From Streptomyces netropsis (GTDB taxonomy: Bacteria > Actinomycetota > Actinomycetes > Streptomycetales > Streptomycetaceae), in assembly GCF_014203545.1 (NCBI RefSeq), contig NZ_JACHJG010000001.1:620001-684000 (forward strand): a stretch of DNA of 64,000 bases, given 5' to 3'. How positions within the stretch are numbered: the stretch's first letter is position 1; each line of letters starts with the position of its first letter. This document shows, in pieces, positions 8,099 through 15,376 of the stretch. The position numbers were made by a program, and so were the translations under genes. The notes below the pieces were generated by a model that was not told where the DNA came from, searched no databases, and saw only the letters and a list, made by a program, of their open reading frames with translations.

Positions 8099-9586
8099 AT
8101 GACCCCCCAGAGCAGCACCGAGAATCCGTTCACGCTGGGCGTGGCCTCCGGTGATCCGCTGCCGGACTCCGTCGTGCTGTGGACCCGACTCGCCCCCTGC
8201 CCGCACGAGCCGGGCAACGGGCTGCCGCGCGAGGGCGCGATCCCCGTCGACTGGGAACTCGCCCGCGACGAACACTTCCGCCGCGTCGTACGGTGCGGCA
8301 CCGCCCAGGCCCGCGCGGAGGACAGCCACACCCTCCACGTCGACCCGCGCGGCCTCGACCCCGACAGCGTCTACTGGTACCGCTTCCGCACCGGCCCGTG
8401 GATCAGCCCCGCCGGCCGCACCCGCACCGCCCCCGAACCCCACGCCACCGTCGCCTCCATGCGCTTCGGCATGCTCTCCTGCCAGCAGTACGACGAGGGC
8501 TACTACACCGCGCTGCGCCACCTCGCCGACGAGGACCTGGACGCCGTCTTCTTCCTCGGCGACTACATCTACGAGAACGCCATCGACGCACAGGCGGGCG
8601 TCCGCAACTACACCGACCAGCCCCTCCCCGACTTCTACAACCACTGGCTGATCGACCTCGACGACTTCCGGCAGCGGTACGCCCTCGGCAAGACCGACCC
8701 CGACCTCCAGGCCGCGCACGCCGCCCACCCCTGGTACGTCACCTGGGACGACCACGAGGTCGAGAACAACTACGCGGGCGACATCTCGCAGGGCAACCTC
8801 CCGCCTGAGCAGTTCCGTGCCCGGCGCGCCGCCGCCTACCGCGCCTACTGGGAGAACATGCCGCTGCGCAGGGCACAGCGGCCCTCGGGCGCCGATCTGC
8901 GGCTCCACCGCCGGTTCCAGTACGGGCGGCTGGCGCAGTTCGACATCCTCGACACCCGCCAGTACCGCTCCGACCAGGCCTACGGCGACGGCTGGAAGTA
9001 CCCGGGCCCCGAATCCGAGAACCCCGCCCGCACCCTCACCGGTGCCGAGCAGGAGCGCTGGCTCCTCGACGGCTGGCGCGAGTCCACCGCCACCTGGAAC
9101 GTGGTCGCCCAGCAGGTGGTCTTCTCGCAGCGCAAGAACACCACCGCCGCCCGCTCGAAGGTCTCCATGGACGCCTGGGACGGCTACCCGGCCTCCCGCG
9201 CCCGCGTCCTCGCGGGCGTCGAGCAGGCGGGCATCGAGAACCTCGTCGTCCTCACCGGCGACGTCCACGTCAACTACGCCATGGACATCAAGAAGGACTT
9301 CAACGCCCCCGACTCGCGCACCCTGGGCGTCGAACTGGTCGGCACCTCGGTCTCCAGCGGCTTCGACGGCGACGACAGGCCCGACGACTGGTCCGGCATG
9401 CTCGCCGCCAACCCGCACATGAAGTTCTACAACGGCCGCCGCGGCTATGTGATCGTCACCCTCGACGCCGAGCGGCTGCGCGCCGACTTCCGCACGGTCT
9501 CCGGAGTCGTCGTACCCGGCGCGCCCGTCACCACGGCCGCGTCCTTCGTCTCCCCGGCCGGAGCCCCGGGATTCCGGCCCGCCTGA
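8099..9586 (+). CDS. phoD: PhoD-like phosphatase/phosphodiesterase without signal peptide
   Basis: This is a 495-residue PhoD-family metallophosphatase. It has the N-terminal Ig-like part (FTLGVASGDPLPDSVVLWTR) and the catalytic domain with metal-binding blocks FFLGDYIYENA, WYVTWDDHEVENNY and LTGDVHVNYAMD, plus the SCQQYDEGYY block that replaces the usual SCxxxxxG segment. Secreted PhoD enzymes carry a twin-arginine signal, but here the ATG at 8099 leads straight into MTPQSSTENPFTLGVASGDP, and the upstream sequence in frame offers no twin-arginine signal. The protein is therefore predicted to be cytoplasmic, or the true start is missed. Phosphate-box control cannot be supported from the short upstream region. 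Confidence 0.92.
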   Translation: MTPQSSTENPFTLGVASGDPLPDSVVLWTRLAPCPHEPGNGLPREGAIPVDWELARDEHFRRVVRCGTAQARAEDSHTLHVDPRGLDPDSVYWYRFRTGPWISPAGRTRTAPEPHATVASMRFGMLSCQQYDEGYYTALRHLADEDLDAVFFLGDYIYENAIDAQAGVRNYTDQPLPDFYNHWLIDLDDFRQRYALGKTDPDLQAAHAAHPWYVTWDDHEVENNYAGDISQGNLPPEQFRARRAAAYRAYWENMPLRRAQRPSGADLRLHRRFQYGRLAQFDILDTRQYRSDQAYGDGWKYPGPESENPARTLTGAEQERWLLDGWRESTATWNVVAQQVVFSQRKNTTAARSKVSMDAWDGYPASRARVLAGVEQAGIENLVVLTGDVHVNYAMDIKKDFNAPDSRTLGVELVGTSVSSGFDGDDRPDDWSGMLAANPHMKFYNGRRGYVIVTLDAERLRADFRTVSGVVVPGAPVTTAASFVSPAGAPGFRPA

Positions 9587-9592
9587 CCCCTA

Positions 9593-9610
9593 CCGGTCCG
9601 TAAGGGCCGG
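9593..9610 (+). terminator. Short hairpin after the PhoD-like gene
   Basis: CCGGTCC and GGGCCGG form a 7-bp stem (one G-T pair) around a GTAA tetraloop, seven bases after the stop codon. It has no U tract. Confidence 0.45.
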
Positions 9611-9626
9611 GAGCCGTCTTCGCCCA

Positions 9627-9655
9627 TGACAATATGTACTTTCAATCAAAACCAT
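9627..9655. promoter_or_regulatory. AT-rich patch upstream of the Bcr/CflA gene
   Basis: The segment from ATGACAATATG through CTTTCAATCAAAACC is strikingly AT-rich for this GC-rich window and ends nine bases before the MFS start codon. It may hold the promoter or an operator for the pump gene. No regulator is adjacent and no clear dyad is seen. Confidence 0.35.
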
Positions 9656-9664
9656 GGAGCGAGC

Positions 9665-10933
9665 ATGACGGACCCCGGCCCCCGTACCGCCGAGCCCGCG
9701 ACGGACGAGGAACGGATACCCGCCGACCGTCGTACGAGCCTGCTCGTCACGCTCGTCCTCGGCGGGCTCTCCGCCCTTCCGCCGCTCTCCATGGACATGT
9801 ACCTCCCGGCCCTGCCGGAGGTCACCGACTCCCTGCGCAGCCCCGCCGCGACCGTTCAGCTGACCCTCACCGCCTGCCTCATGGGCATGGCGCTCGGACA
9901 GCTCGTCGTGGGCCCCATGAGCGACAAGTGGGGCCGCCGCCGCCCGCTGCTCGCCGGCATGGTGATCTACGTCCTCGCCACCGCGGTCTGCGCCTTCGCC
10001 CCCACCGCCGAGCTGCTCATCGCCTTCCGGCTGATCCAGGGCCTCGCCGGCGCGGCCGGCATCGTCATCGCGCGCGCCGTCGTCCGCGACCTGTACGACG
10101 GCGTGGCCATGGCCCGCTTCTTCTCCACCCTCATGCTCATCTCCGGCGTCGCCCCGGTCATCGCGCCCCTCATCGGCGGCCAGGTGCTGCGGCTGACCGA
10201 CTGGCGGGGCGTCTTCGTCGTCCTCACCGTCATCGGGATCCTCCTGACCCTCGTCGTCTGGCGCTGTCTGGACGAGACCCTGCCGCCCGGGCGGCGGCAG
10301 ACCGGAGGCCTCGGCGGGGCCCTGCGCGCCATGCGCGGCCTGCTGGCCGACCGCGTCTTCACCGGCTACATGCTCGCGGGCGGCTTCGCCTTCGCCGCGC
10401 TCTTCGCCTACATCTCCGCGTCGCCCTTCGTCGTCCAGGACATCTACGGCGCCTCCCCGCAGACCTTCAGCCTGCTCTTCGGCGTCAACTCCATCGGCCT
10501 CGTCCTCGTCGGCCAGATCAACGGCAAGGTGCTGGTCGGCCGGGTCAGCCTCGACAAGGCCCTCGCCGCCGGGCTCGCCGTCGTCGTCCTGGCCTCCGTC
10601 GCCCTGCTGCTGATGACCGCGGGCGTCTTCGGCAAGGCCGGTCTGCTGCCGATCGCCACCGGCCTCTTCGTGCTGATGTCCGCGATGGGCCTCACCCTGC
10701 CCAACACCAACGCCCAGGCGCTGATGCGCTCCCGCGACGCCGCGGGGTCCGCCTCCGCGCTGCTCGGCACGTCGACGTTCCTGCTCGGCGCGATCGCCTC
10801 ACCGCTCGTGGGCATCGCGGGCTCGCACACGGCTGTGCCGATGGCTGTGGTCCAGGTGGTGTGTGCGCTTGCGGCGGTGGGCTGTTTCCTGGGGTTGTGC
10901 AGGCCCTTCGCCCGGGGGGCGGCCGGCCGGTAA
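9665..10933 (+). CDS. Bcr/CflA family multidrug efflux MFS transporter
   Basis: This is a 422-residue 12-helix major facilitator. The first helix contains the Bcr/CflA signature (LSALPPLSMDMYLPALPEVT) and the loop after helix 2 contains motif A (GPMSDKWGRRRPLL). Proton-driven export of drugs or metabolites is the family role; Bcr exports bicyclomycin and sulphonamides. The start is ATG 9665 with GGAG six bases upstream, preferred to an ATG 13 codons earlier. It stands alone, so its substrate is unknown. Confidence 0.9.
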   Translation: MTDPGPRTAEPATDEERIPADRRTSLLVTLVLGGLSALPPLSMDMYLPALPEVTDSLRSPAATVQLTLTACLMGMALGQLVVGPMSDKWGRRRPLLAGMVIYVLATAVCAFAPTAELLIAFRLIQGLAGAAGIVIARAVVRDLYDGVAMARFFSTLMLISGVAPVIAPLIGGQVLRLTDWRGVFVVLTVIGILLTLVVWRCLDETLPPGRRQTGGLGGALRAMRGLLADRVFTGYMLAGGFAFAALFAYISASPFVVQDIYGASPQTFSLLFGVNSIGLVLVGQINGKVLVGRVSLDKALAAGLAVVVLASVALLLMTAGVFGKAGLLPIATGLFVLMSAMGLTLPNTNAQALMRSRDAAGSASALLGTSTFLLGAIASPLVGIAGSHTAVPMAVVQVVCALAAVGCFLGLCRPFARGAAGR

Positions 10934-10943
10934 CGGTTGCTTT

Positions 10944-11035
10944 GCCGTTTCGCCTGCGGCGGGCTGGTGGGGGTTTGGGCCTTCGCCCCGCGCGTCGCCG
11001 TTTCCCGCCTTCAGCGGGTGGGTGGGGTTTGGGCC
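10944..11035. repeat. Two degenerate copies of a 38-bp intergenic repeat
   Basis: GCCGTTTCGCCTGCGGCGGG followed by CTGGTGGGGGTTTGGGC is present at 10944-10981, and a diverged copy lies at 10997-11035. The same unit is found in inverted orientation, three times, at 12347-12466 on the other side of the Rsm22 gene. Confidence 0.8.
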
Positions 11036-11163
11036 GTCGGCCCTTGTGCGGGCCCGGCCGGAGGTCGGGCCCGTGGGCCTGCGGCGCCTCCGCCCCTGGG
11101 GGGAAGGATCGGGCGCGCGGCACGCTGACGCAGCCGTTCGGTCGGCGGCATAGAATTCCTCAA

Positions 11164-12180
11164 ATGCACGCCCCCGAATACGCGCCGACCGGCGAGAACC
11201 TGCGCGCCGCGCTCGCCGACCTCCTCGACGGGCTGCCGCCCAAGCAGGCGGCACAGGCGGTCGAGCGGCTCATCGCCAATTACCGGGGGCGCACCCCTAC
11301 CGACGCCCCCGTCCTGCGGGACCGCTCCGACGTCGTCGCGTACGCCGCCTACCGCATGCCCGCGACCTTCGAGGCCGTGCGGTCCGCGCTGGAGGCGTTC
11401 CGCGACCGGCTGCCCGAGTGGGAACCCGCCTCGCACGTCGACGTCGGCGGCGGTACGGGCGCGGCGAGCTGGGCGGTGGCGGCCGCCTGGCCGTCGGGGG
11501 AGCGGCGGACCACCGTCCTGGACTGGGCCGAACCCGCCCTCCAGCTCGGCGCCGAGCTGGCCCGCGGCGCGTCCTCCACGGCCCTGCGCGCCGCGCACTG
11601 GCGCCGCCAGGCCATCGGTGGCGGGCTCGCGATCCCGGACGACACCGACCTGGTCACCGTCTCGTACGTCCTGGGCGAGCTGACCGAGACCGACCGGAAC
11701 GCGGTGGTCGACGAGGCGGCTCGCGCCGCGCGGACCGTCGTCCTCATCGAGCCCGGCACCCCTGACGGCTACCTCCGCATCCGGCAGGCGCGCGACCGCC
11801 TGATCGCGGCCGGGTTCCAGATCGTCGCGCCGTGCCCGCACAGCGCGGAGTGCCCGATCGAGGTCGGCGCGGACTGGTGCCACTTCTCGGCCCGGGTGAG
11901 CCGTTCCTCGCTGCACCGGCAGGTCAAGGGCGGCTCGCTGCCGTACGAGGACGAGAAGTTCTCCTACGTCGCCGCGGTGCGCGGCCTCGACGTCCCGGCC
12001 GCGCCCGCACGGGTCGTCCGCAAGCCGCAGATCCGCAAGGGCCAGGTCCTCCTCGACCTCTGCACCCCTTCGGACGCCCTCACCCGGGAAACGGTGACCA
12101 AGCGCCACGGCCCCCTCTACCGAGCGGCCCGTGACACGGACTGGGGCGACGAATGGCCCCCGAAGGACGCCGACGACTGA
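11164..12180 (+). CDS. Rsm22-family small-subunit rRNA methyltransferase
   Basis: This is a 338-residue SAM-dependent methyltransferase of the Rsm22 (METTL17-like) family, associated with small ribosomal subunit assembly. The SAM loop is HVDVGGGTGAASWA at residues 91-104, followed by acidic strand end VLDWAE at 118-123. Four cysteines (C224, C230, C239 in PCPHSAECPIEVGADWCHF, and C300 in LLDLC) match the cysteine set that holds an iron-sulfur cluster in mitochondrial relatives. The helical N-terminus is typical. The gene is single, ends at a 15-bp-stem terminator and is bracketed by inverted repeats. The iron-sulfur cluster is inferred, not seen. Confidence 0.88.
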   Translation: MHAPEYAPTGENLRAALADLLDGLPPKQAAQAVERLIANYRGRTPTDAPVLRDRSDVVAYAAYRMPATFEAVRSALEAFRDRLPEWEPASHVDVGGGTGAASWAVAAAWPSGERRTTVLDWAEPALQLGAELARGASSTALRAAHWRRQAIGGGLAIPDDTDLVTVSYVLGELTETDRNAVVDEAARAARTVVLIEPGTPDGYLRIRQARDRLIAAGFQIVAPCPHSAECPIEVGADWCHFSARVSRSSLHRQVKGGSLPYEDEKFSYVAAVRGLDVPAAPARVVRKPQIRKGQVLLDLCTPSDALTRETVTKRHGPLYRAARDTDWGDEWPPKDADD

Positions 12181-12258
12181 CCGGCAGCAACTGTTGCCCC
12201 TCCCCCCCCCAGGGGCGGAGACCCACCCGCTCACTGACGTGAGGGCTCGGGACGCGCA

Positions 12259-12301
12259 GGTGGGTCGCGGGGCGTAAAGCGAAGCAGCCCCGCGACCCAC
12301 C
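12259..12301 (+). terminator. Strong hairpin after the Rsm22-family gene
   Basis: A perfect 15-bp stem (GGTGGGTCGCGGGGC with its complement) encloses the 13-base loop GTAAAGCGAAGCA. It lies about 80 bases after the stop codon. Confidence 0.75.
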
Positions 12302-12346
12302 GGAGCGACACGGGCCCGCCCCCCACCGAACGCCCGGTGGCGCGAC

Positions 12347-12466
12347 GGCCCGAACCCCCACCAGCCCGCCGCAGGCGAAACGGCGGAGGCCCGAACCCCC
12401 ACCAGCCCGCCGCAGGCGAAACGGCGGAGGCCCGAGCCTCACCAGCCCGCCGTCAGGCGAACCGTC
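12347..12466. repeat. Three tandem copies of a 41-bp repeat
   Basis: Copies start at 12347, 12388 and 12429, each beginning GGCCCGA and containing CACCAGCCCGCCG; the first two are identical over 38 bases and the third has diverged. The array abuts the stop codon of the DDAH-like gene. It is inverted relative to the copies at 10944-11035. Confidence 0.9.
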
Positions 12467-13304
12467 AAGCCGAGCGCAGCTCAAGCGTGCAGCACTTCAC
12501 GCTTCCGCCCCCCTTGAGCAGTTCCCCCAGGTCCATCCCGATCGGTTCGTACCCCCGCTCCCGCAGTGGTGCGAACAGTCCCACCGCCGCCTGCGGCAGC
12601 AGGACATGGCGGCCGTCGGACACGGCGTTGAGTCCCAGCGCCGACGCGTCCTCCTCCGTGGCGATCAGCGCGTCGGGGAACAGTCGCTCCAGCACGGCCC
12701 GGCTGCCGGGGGAGAACGCGCCCGGGTAGTACATGACGTCGTCCCCGTCGAGCACGGACAGTGCCGTGTCGAGGTGGTAGTAGCGGGGGTCGACGAGGTC
12801 GAGCCCGATGACGGGCCGGCCGAAGAACTCCTGGGCCTCCGGGTGGGACAGCGGGCTGCTGCGGAAGCCGCGCCCGGCCAGCAGCCAGGAGGCGGTGACC
12901 GCGAAGTCGCCCTCGCCCTCGTTGATGTGCTCCGGCTCGCGCACGTCCCGGTAGCCGTTCGCGCGGAACCACTCCGTGTGGACGGCCGCTTCGGCGGCCC
13001 GCTCGGGGTGCGCGAACCGGGCGCCGAGCACCCGGCCGTCGACGACCGTGGCGCCGTTGGCGGCGAAGACCATGTCGGGCAGGTCCGGGCGGGGCCGCAG
13101 CTCCGCGACGGTGTGGCCCAGAGCGCGGTAGCGGTCGCGCAGGTCCTCCCACTGCGCGAGGGCGAGCGGCAGGTCGACCGGCTTGTCCGGGTCCATCCAG
13201 GGGTTGATCGAGTACGTGACCCTGAAGTGCGTCGGGGGGCACATCACGTAGTGGCGCGGGGTGGCTGCACGAGCGGCACGAACGGCACGAGCGGCTGTAC
13301 GCAA
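12465..13304 (-). CDS. ddaH: Dimethylarginine dimethylaminohydrolase-like amidinohydrolase
   Basis: This is a 279-residue member of the guanidino-group-modifying superfamily, closest to DDAH, which hydrolyses methylated arginines to citrulline and an amine. Catalytic features are visible: EGEGDFAV near the middle, RYYHLDTALSVLD with the catalytic His, and GGSVKCCTLELR at the C-terminus with the nucleophilic Cys. The conserved PRHYVMCPPTHF block would be cut by an ATG start, so I use TTG 13304, which has AGGAG six bases upstream. It could instead use another guanidino substrate such as arginine. A strong hairpin separates it from the small gene upstream. Confidence 0.88.
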   Translation of the reverse strand: MRTAARAVRAARAATPRHYVMCPPTHFRVTYSINPWMDPDKPVDLPLALAQWEDLRDRYRALGHTVAELRPRPDLPDMVFAANGATVVDGRVLGARFAHPERAAEAAVHTEWFRANGYRDVREPEHINEGEGDFAVTASWLLAGRGFRSSPLSHPEAQEFFGRPVIGLDLVDPRYYHLDTALSVLDGDDVMYYPGAFSPGSRAVLERLFPDALIATEEDASALGLNAVSDGRHVLLPQAAVGLFAPLRERGYEPIGMDLGELLKGGGSVKCCTLELRSA

Positions 13305-13325
13305 GGAGCGCTCCTCACAGGGGCG

Positions 13326-13359
13326 TTGGGCACGTACGGAGGTAGCCGTACGTGCCCAA
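13326..13359. terminator. 14-bp perfect hairpin between the small gene and ddaH
   Basis: TTGGGCACGTACGG pairs perfectly with CCGTACGTGCCCAA around a 6-base loop AGGTAG. It lies downstream of the 13420-13602 gene on the minus strand and just upstream of the ddaH ribosome-binding site, so it may terminate or modulate read-through into ddaH. Confidence 0.65.
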
Positions 13360-13419
13360 ATCGTCCACGTTCACCGCCCACCGCGCATGAACCGTACGGG
13401 TGGTTTAGTGGTGGCTCGT

Positions 13420-13602
13420 TCACGCTCCCGTGGTTCCGGTTCGGTCTTCCCGCAACTTGCGCAACAGCTCCCGCTTCTGCGCGTTCGCATCCGCGCCGCC
13501 CCCGGCCCGGCTGCCACGGCCGCCGCCGCGGAGCGCCTTGCGGGAGAGGTTGCTGCGCGTACCGCCGACTCCGAGCATTCCGCCCGCATTGCCCCGGCTC
13601 AT
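13420..13602 (-). CDS. Small basic protein, DUF6243-like
   Basis: This is a 60-residue protein, MSRGNAGGMLGVGGTRSNLS at the start and a basic helical end (AQKRELLRKLREDR). The pattern of a Gly-rich N-terminus, LSRKALRGG and a charged C-terminal helix resembles the Streptomyces DUF6243 family as I remember it; that assignment is tentative. The ATG has a strong GAGAGGAGA site. Its promoter region carries two operators and faces a TetR gene, so it is very likely the TetR target. Function is unknown; charge suggests nucleic-acid or ribosome contact. Confidence 0.7.
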   Translation of the reverse strand: MSRGNAGGMLGVGGTRSNLSRKALRGGGRGSRAGGGADANAQKRELLRKLREDRTGTTGA

Positions 13603-13626
13603 GGGGGTCTCCTCTCACTGGAGTAA

Positions 13627-13645
13627 GCGAGACGGTTCGTCTCGC
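13627..13645. promoter_or_regulatory. TetR operator 1
   Basis: GCGAGACGGTTCGTCTCGC is a perfect 8-3-8 palindrome lying between the small gene and the TetR gene. The size and symmetry are typical of TetR-family operators. Confidence 0.8.
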
Positions 13646-13661
13646 GATGACTCCACTTTGG

Positions 13662-13680
13662 GCGAGACGGTTCGTCTTGT
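13662..13680. promoter_or_regulatory. TetR operator 2
   Basis: GCGAGACGGTTCGTCTTGT repeats operator 1 with two changes in its right arm. It overlaps a TTGACA element read on the minus strand at 13678-13683, so binding here should block the promoter of the 60-residue gene. The two sites are 35 bases apart. Confidence 0.75.
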
Positions 13681-13733
13681 CAAGCACCTTGAAGACGATA
13701 CGGTCCGCCTCGAATCTGGCTAGACTGCCCGGC

Positions 13734-14327
13734 ATGGCCACCACCAAGACCCCCGACGCCACCCGCCGCAGCGAGCGATCCCGGCGCGCGATCTTCGACG
13801 CAGCCCTCGAACTCGTGGGCGAGGTGGGGTACGACAAGCTCACGATCGAAGGCATCGCCGCCCGCGCGGGCGTGGGCAAACAGACGATCTACCGCTGGTG
13901 GCCGTCGAAGGCCGCCGTGCTGCTCGACGCGTTCACCGCGGAAGCGGGGGACGGCGAGGCCGAGCTGCCCGACACCGGCGACCTCGCCGCCGACCTCAAG
14001 CGCGTGCTGCGCGCGACCGTCGACGAATTCAACGACCCCAAGTTCGAGGCCCCCTACCGCGCGCTCGCGACCGCGGGGGCGAACGACCCCGAGCTCTCCC
14101 AGCAGTTCGTGATCAAGCTCCAGGACACGGGCGTCCAGGCCTACGTCAACCGGCTGGGCAAGGCCAAGGAAGCGGGCCACATCGCCGAGGACGTCGACGT
14201 GCGGATCGCCACCGAGATGCTGCTGGGCCCCTTCACCCAGCGCTGGCTCATGCGCTCGGGCCCGCTCACCTACGAGTTCACCGACACCCTCGTCGACCTC
14301 GTGATGCGCGCCGTCACCCCCCGCTGA
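13734..14327 (+). CDS. TetR family transcriptional regulator
   Basis: This is a 197-residue TetR-type repressor. The N-terminal helix-turn-helix is clear (SRRAIFDAALELVGEVGYDK then IEGIAARAGVGKQTIYRWWP, residues 14-57) and the rest is an all-helical ligand and dimer domain. It is divergent from a 60-residue gene, and the shared 130-bp region holds two near-identical palindromes. This predicts autoregulation and control of the small gene. A TAGACT -10-like element seven bases before the ATG suggests a very short or absent leader. The inducer is unknown. Confidence 0.9.
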   Translation: MATTKTPDATRRSERSRRAIFDAALELVGEVGYDKLTIEGIAARAGVGKQTIYRWWPSKAAVLLDAFTAEAGDGEAELPDTGDLAADLKRVLRATVDEFNDPKFEAPYRALATAGANDPELSQQFVIKLQDTGVQAYVNRLGKAKEAGHIAEDVDVRIATEMLLGPFTQRWLMRSGPLTYEFTDTLVDLVMRAVTPR

Positions 14328-14458
14328 CACCACCGCGGGGCCCCGCCGCACGGCCCGGACGCGTCCGGTCTCACACCCCCCGGATGCGTCCGACGGTCAC
14401 ACCAGGAGCAGGATGGTGGCAGCATTGACCGGAGACCGCGGTCGAAGTGAGGGGATAG

Positions 14459-15190
14459 ATGGAACGCATGAGCAGGTTCTCCCAGTGGCTGCGCCGTCCC
14501 AGGGGAGCGGGCGGCGATACGGGCACGGGGGCGGCCCTCGCGGCCGCCCGCGAGGAACTGCTCCTGGCCGCGGCCGCCGCGGGGTACCCCCTGGCCCCCG
14601 CCGCGCACCCTTCCGGGTACGGCTGTTCGTGTGAGCGCATCGGCTGTCCCACCCCCGGCCGGCACCCCGTCTCCTTCGCCTGGCAGACCCTCGCCACGAC
14701 CGACCCCGAGAAGGTCACCAAGTGGCTGCGCGCCCAGCCGGAGGCGAACTTCATCACCGCCACCGGCATCGCGCACGACGTGCTCGACGTACCGGCCGAG
14801 GCGGGCCGGCAGGCCTTGGCCCGGCTGGAGGAGGCCGGCGTCGACGTCGGCCCCGTCGCCACCGTCACCCCCGACCGCATGCTGTTCTTCACCGCCACCC
14901 GCGGCACCCCGGACGACGAGGACGAGTGGTGGCCCTGCGAGCTGGACAGCCATCCCGAGACGATGGACGAACATCCGGGGCTGCGCTGGCACTGCCGGGG
15001 CAGCTATGTGCTGCTGCCGCCGTCGCAGCTGCCCGATGACGGCAAGGTGGCCTGGCTGGCCGGCCCGGAGCGGCCGCTGCCCGATCCGCTGACGCTGCTG
15101 GAGGCCCTCACCGACGCCTGCGCGCAGTACGTGGGAGAACGCCCCGACCACGATCACCACGACTCCGCCGCCTGGCCGATCGGCCGCTAG
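14459..15190 (+). CDS. Stand-alone Prim-Pol (bifunctional primase/polymerase-like) domain protein
   Basis: This is a 243-residue protein matching the N-terminal primase/polymerase domain found in plasmid and phage replication proteins. Residues 53-75 hold the characteristic GYGCSCERIGCPTPGRHP block (C56, C58, C63, H69), followed by ATTDPEKVTKWL and an ANFITATG segment. The catalytic DxD position reads LDVP (D110 followed by V and P), so the second Asp is missing and catalysis is doubtful. No helicase or replication gene is adjacent. Conserved single-domain versions occur in streptomycetes; a regulatory or nucleotide-binding role is possible. The start is the ATG at 14459 after GAGGGG. Confidence 0.8.
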   Translation: MERMSRFSQWLRRPRGAGGDTGTGAALAAAREELLLAAAAAGYPLAPAAHPSGYGCSCERIGCPTPGRHPVSFAWQTLATTDPEKVTKWLRAQPEANFITATGIAHDVLDVPAEAGRQALARLEEAGVDVGPVATVTPDRMLFFTATRGTPDDEDEWWPCELDSHPETMDEHPGLRWHCRGSYVLLPPSQLPDDGKVAWLAGPERPLPDPLTLLEALTDACAQYVGERPDHDHHDSAAWPIGR

Positions 15191-15192
15191 CG

Positions 15193-15242
15193 CCTCAAGC
15201 CTGCTGGGGGCACCTCCCAGCGGTAGCTGGGGGAGCTTGAGG
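15193..15242. repeat. Dispersed Streptomyces-type palindromic element
   Basis: CCTCAAGC (15193-15200) pairs with GCTTGAGG (15235-15242), and an inner CTGGG/CCCAG arm lies between. This hairpin-forming unit ends the Prim-Pol gene and resembles a repeat common between genes in streptomycetes; it may act as a terminator. Confidence 0.7.
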
Positions 15243-15258
15243 ACGCGCCCGCAGGGCG

Positions 15259-15339
15259 CTCGCCGCCGCAGGCGGCAAAGACGGGCGTGTTGCCGAAGTC
15301 CGCCGGCCAGGCGAGCGGCGCTCGCCGCCGCAGGCGGCA
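15259..15339. repeat. Two copies of a 19-bp intergenic repeat core
   Basis: CTCGCCGCCGCAGGCGGCA occurs at 15259-15277 and 15321-15339. Further exact copies are at 53682-53700 and 60929-60947. The core contains a GCCGCC-GCA-GGCGGC hairpin. All copies are intergenic. Confidence 0.85.
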
Positions 15340-15376
15340 AGCCGGGGCCCGCGGCCGGAGGTCCGCCGGACAGCCG

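Noticed and set aside
12347..12466. Possible CRISPR array (41-bp period)
   Set aside because: The sequence between conserved cores is also conserved, so there are no unique spacers.
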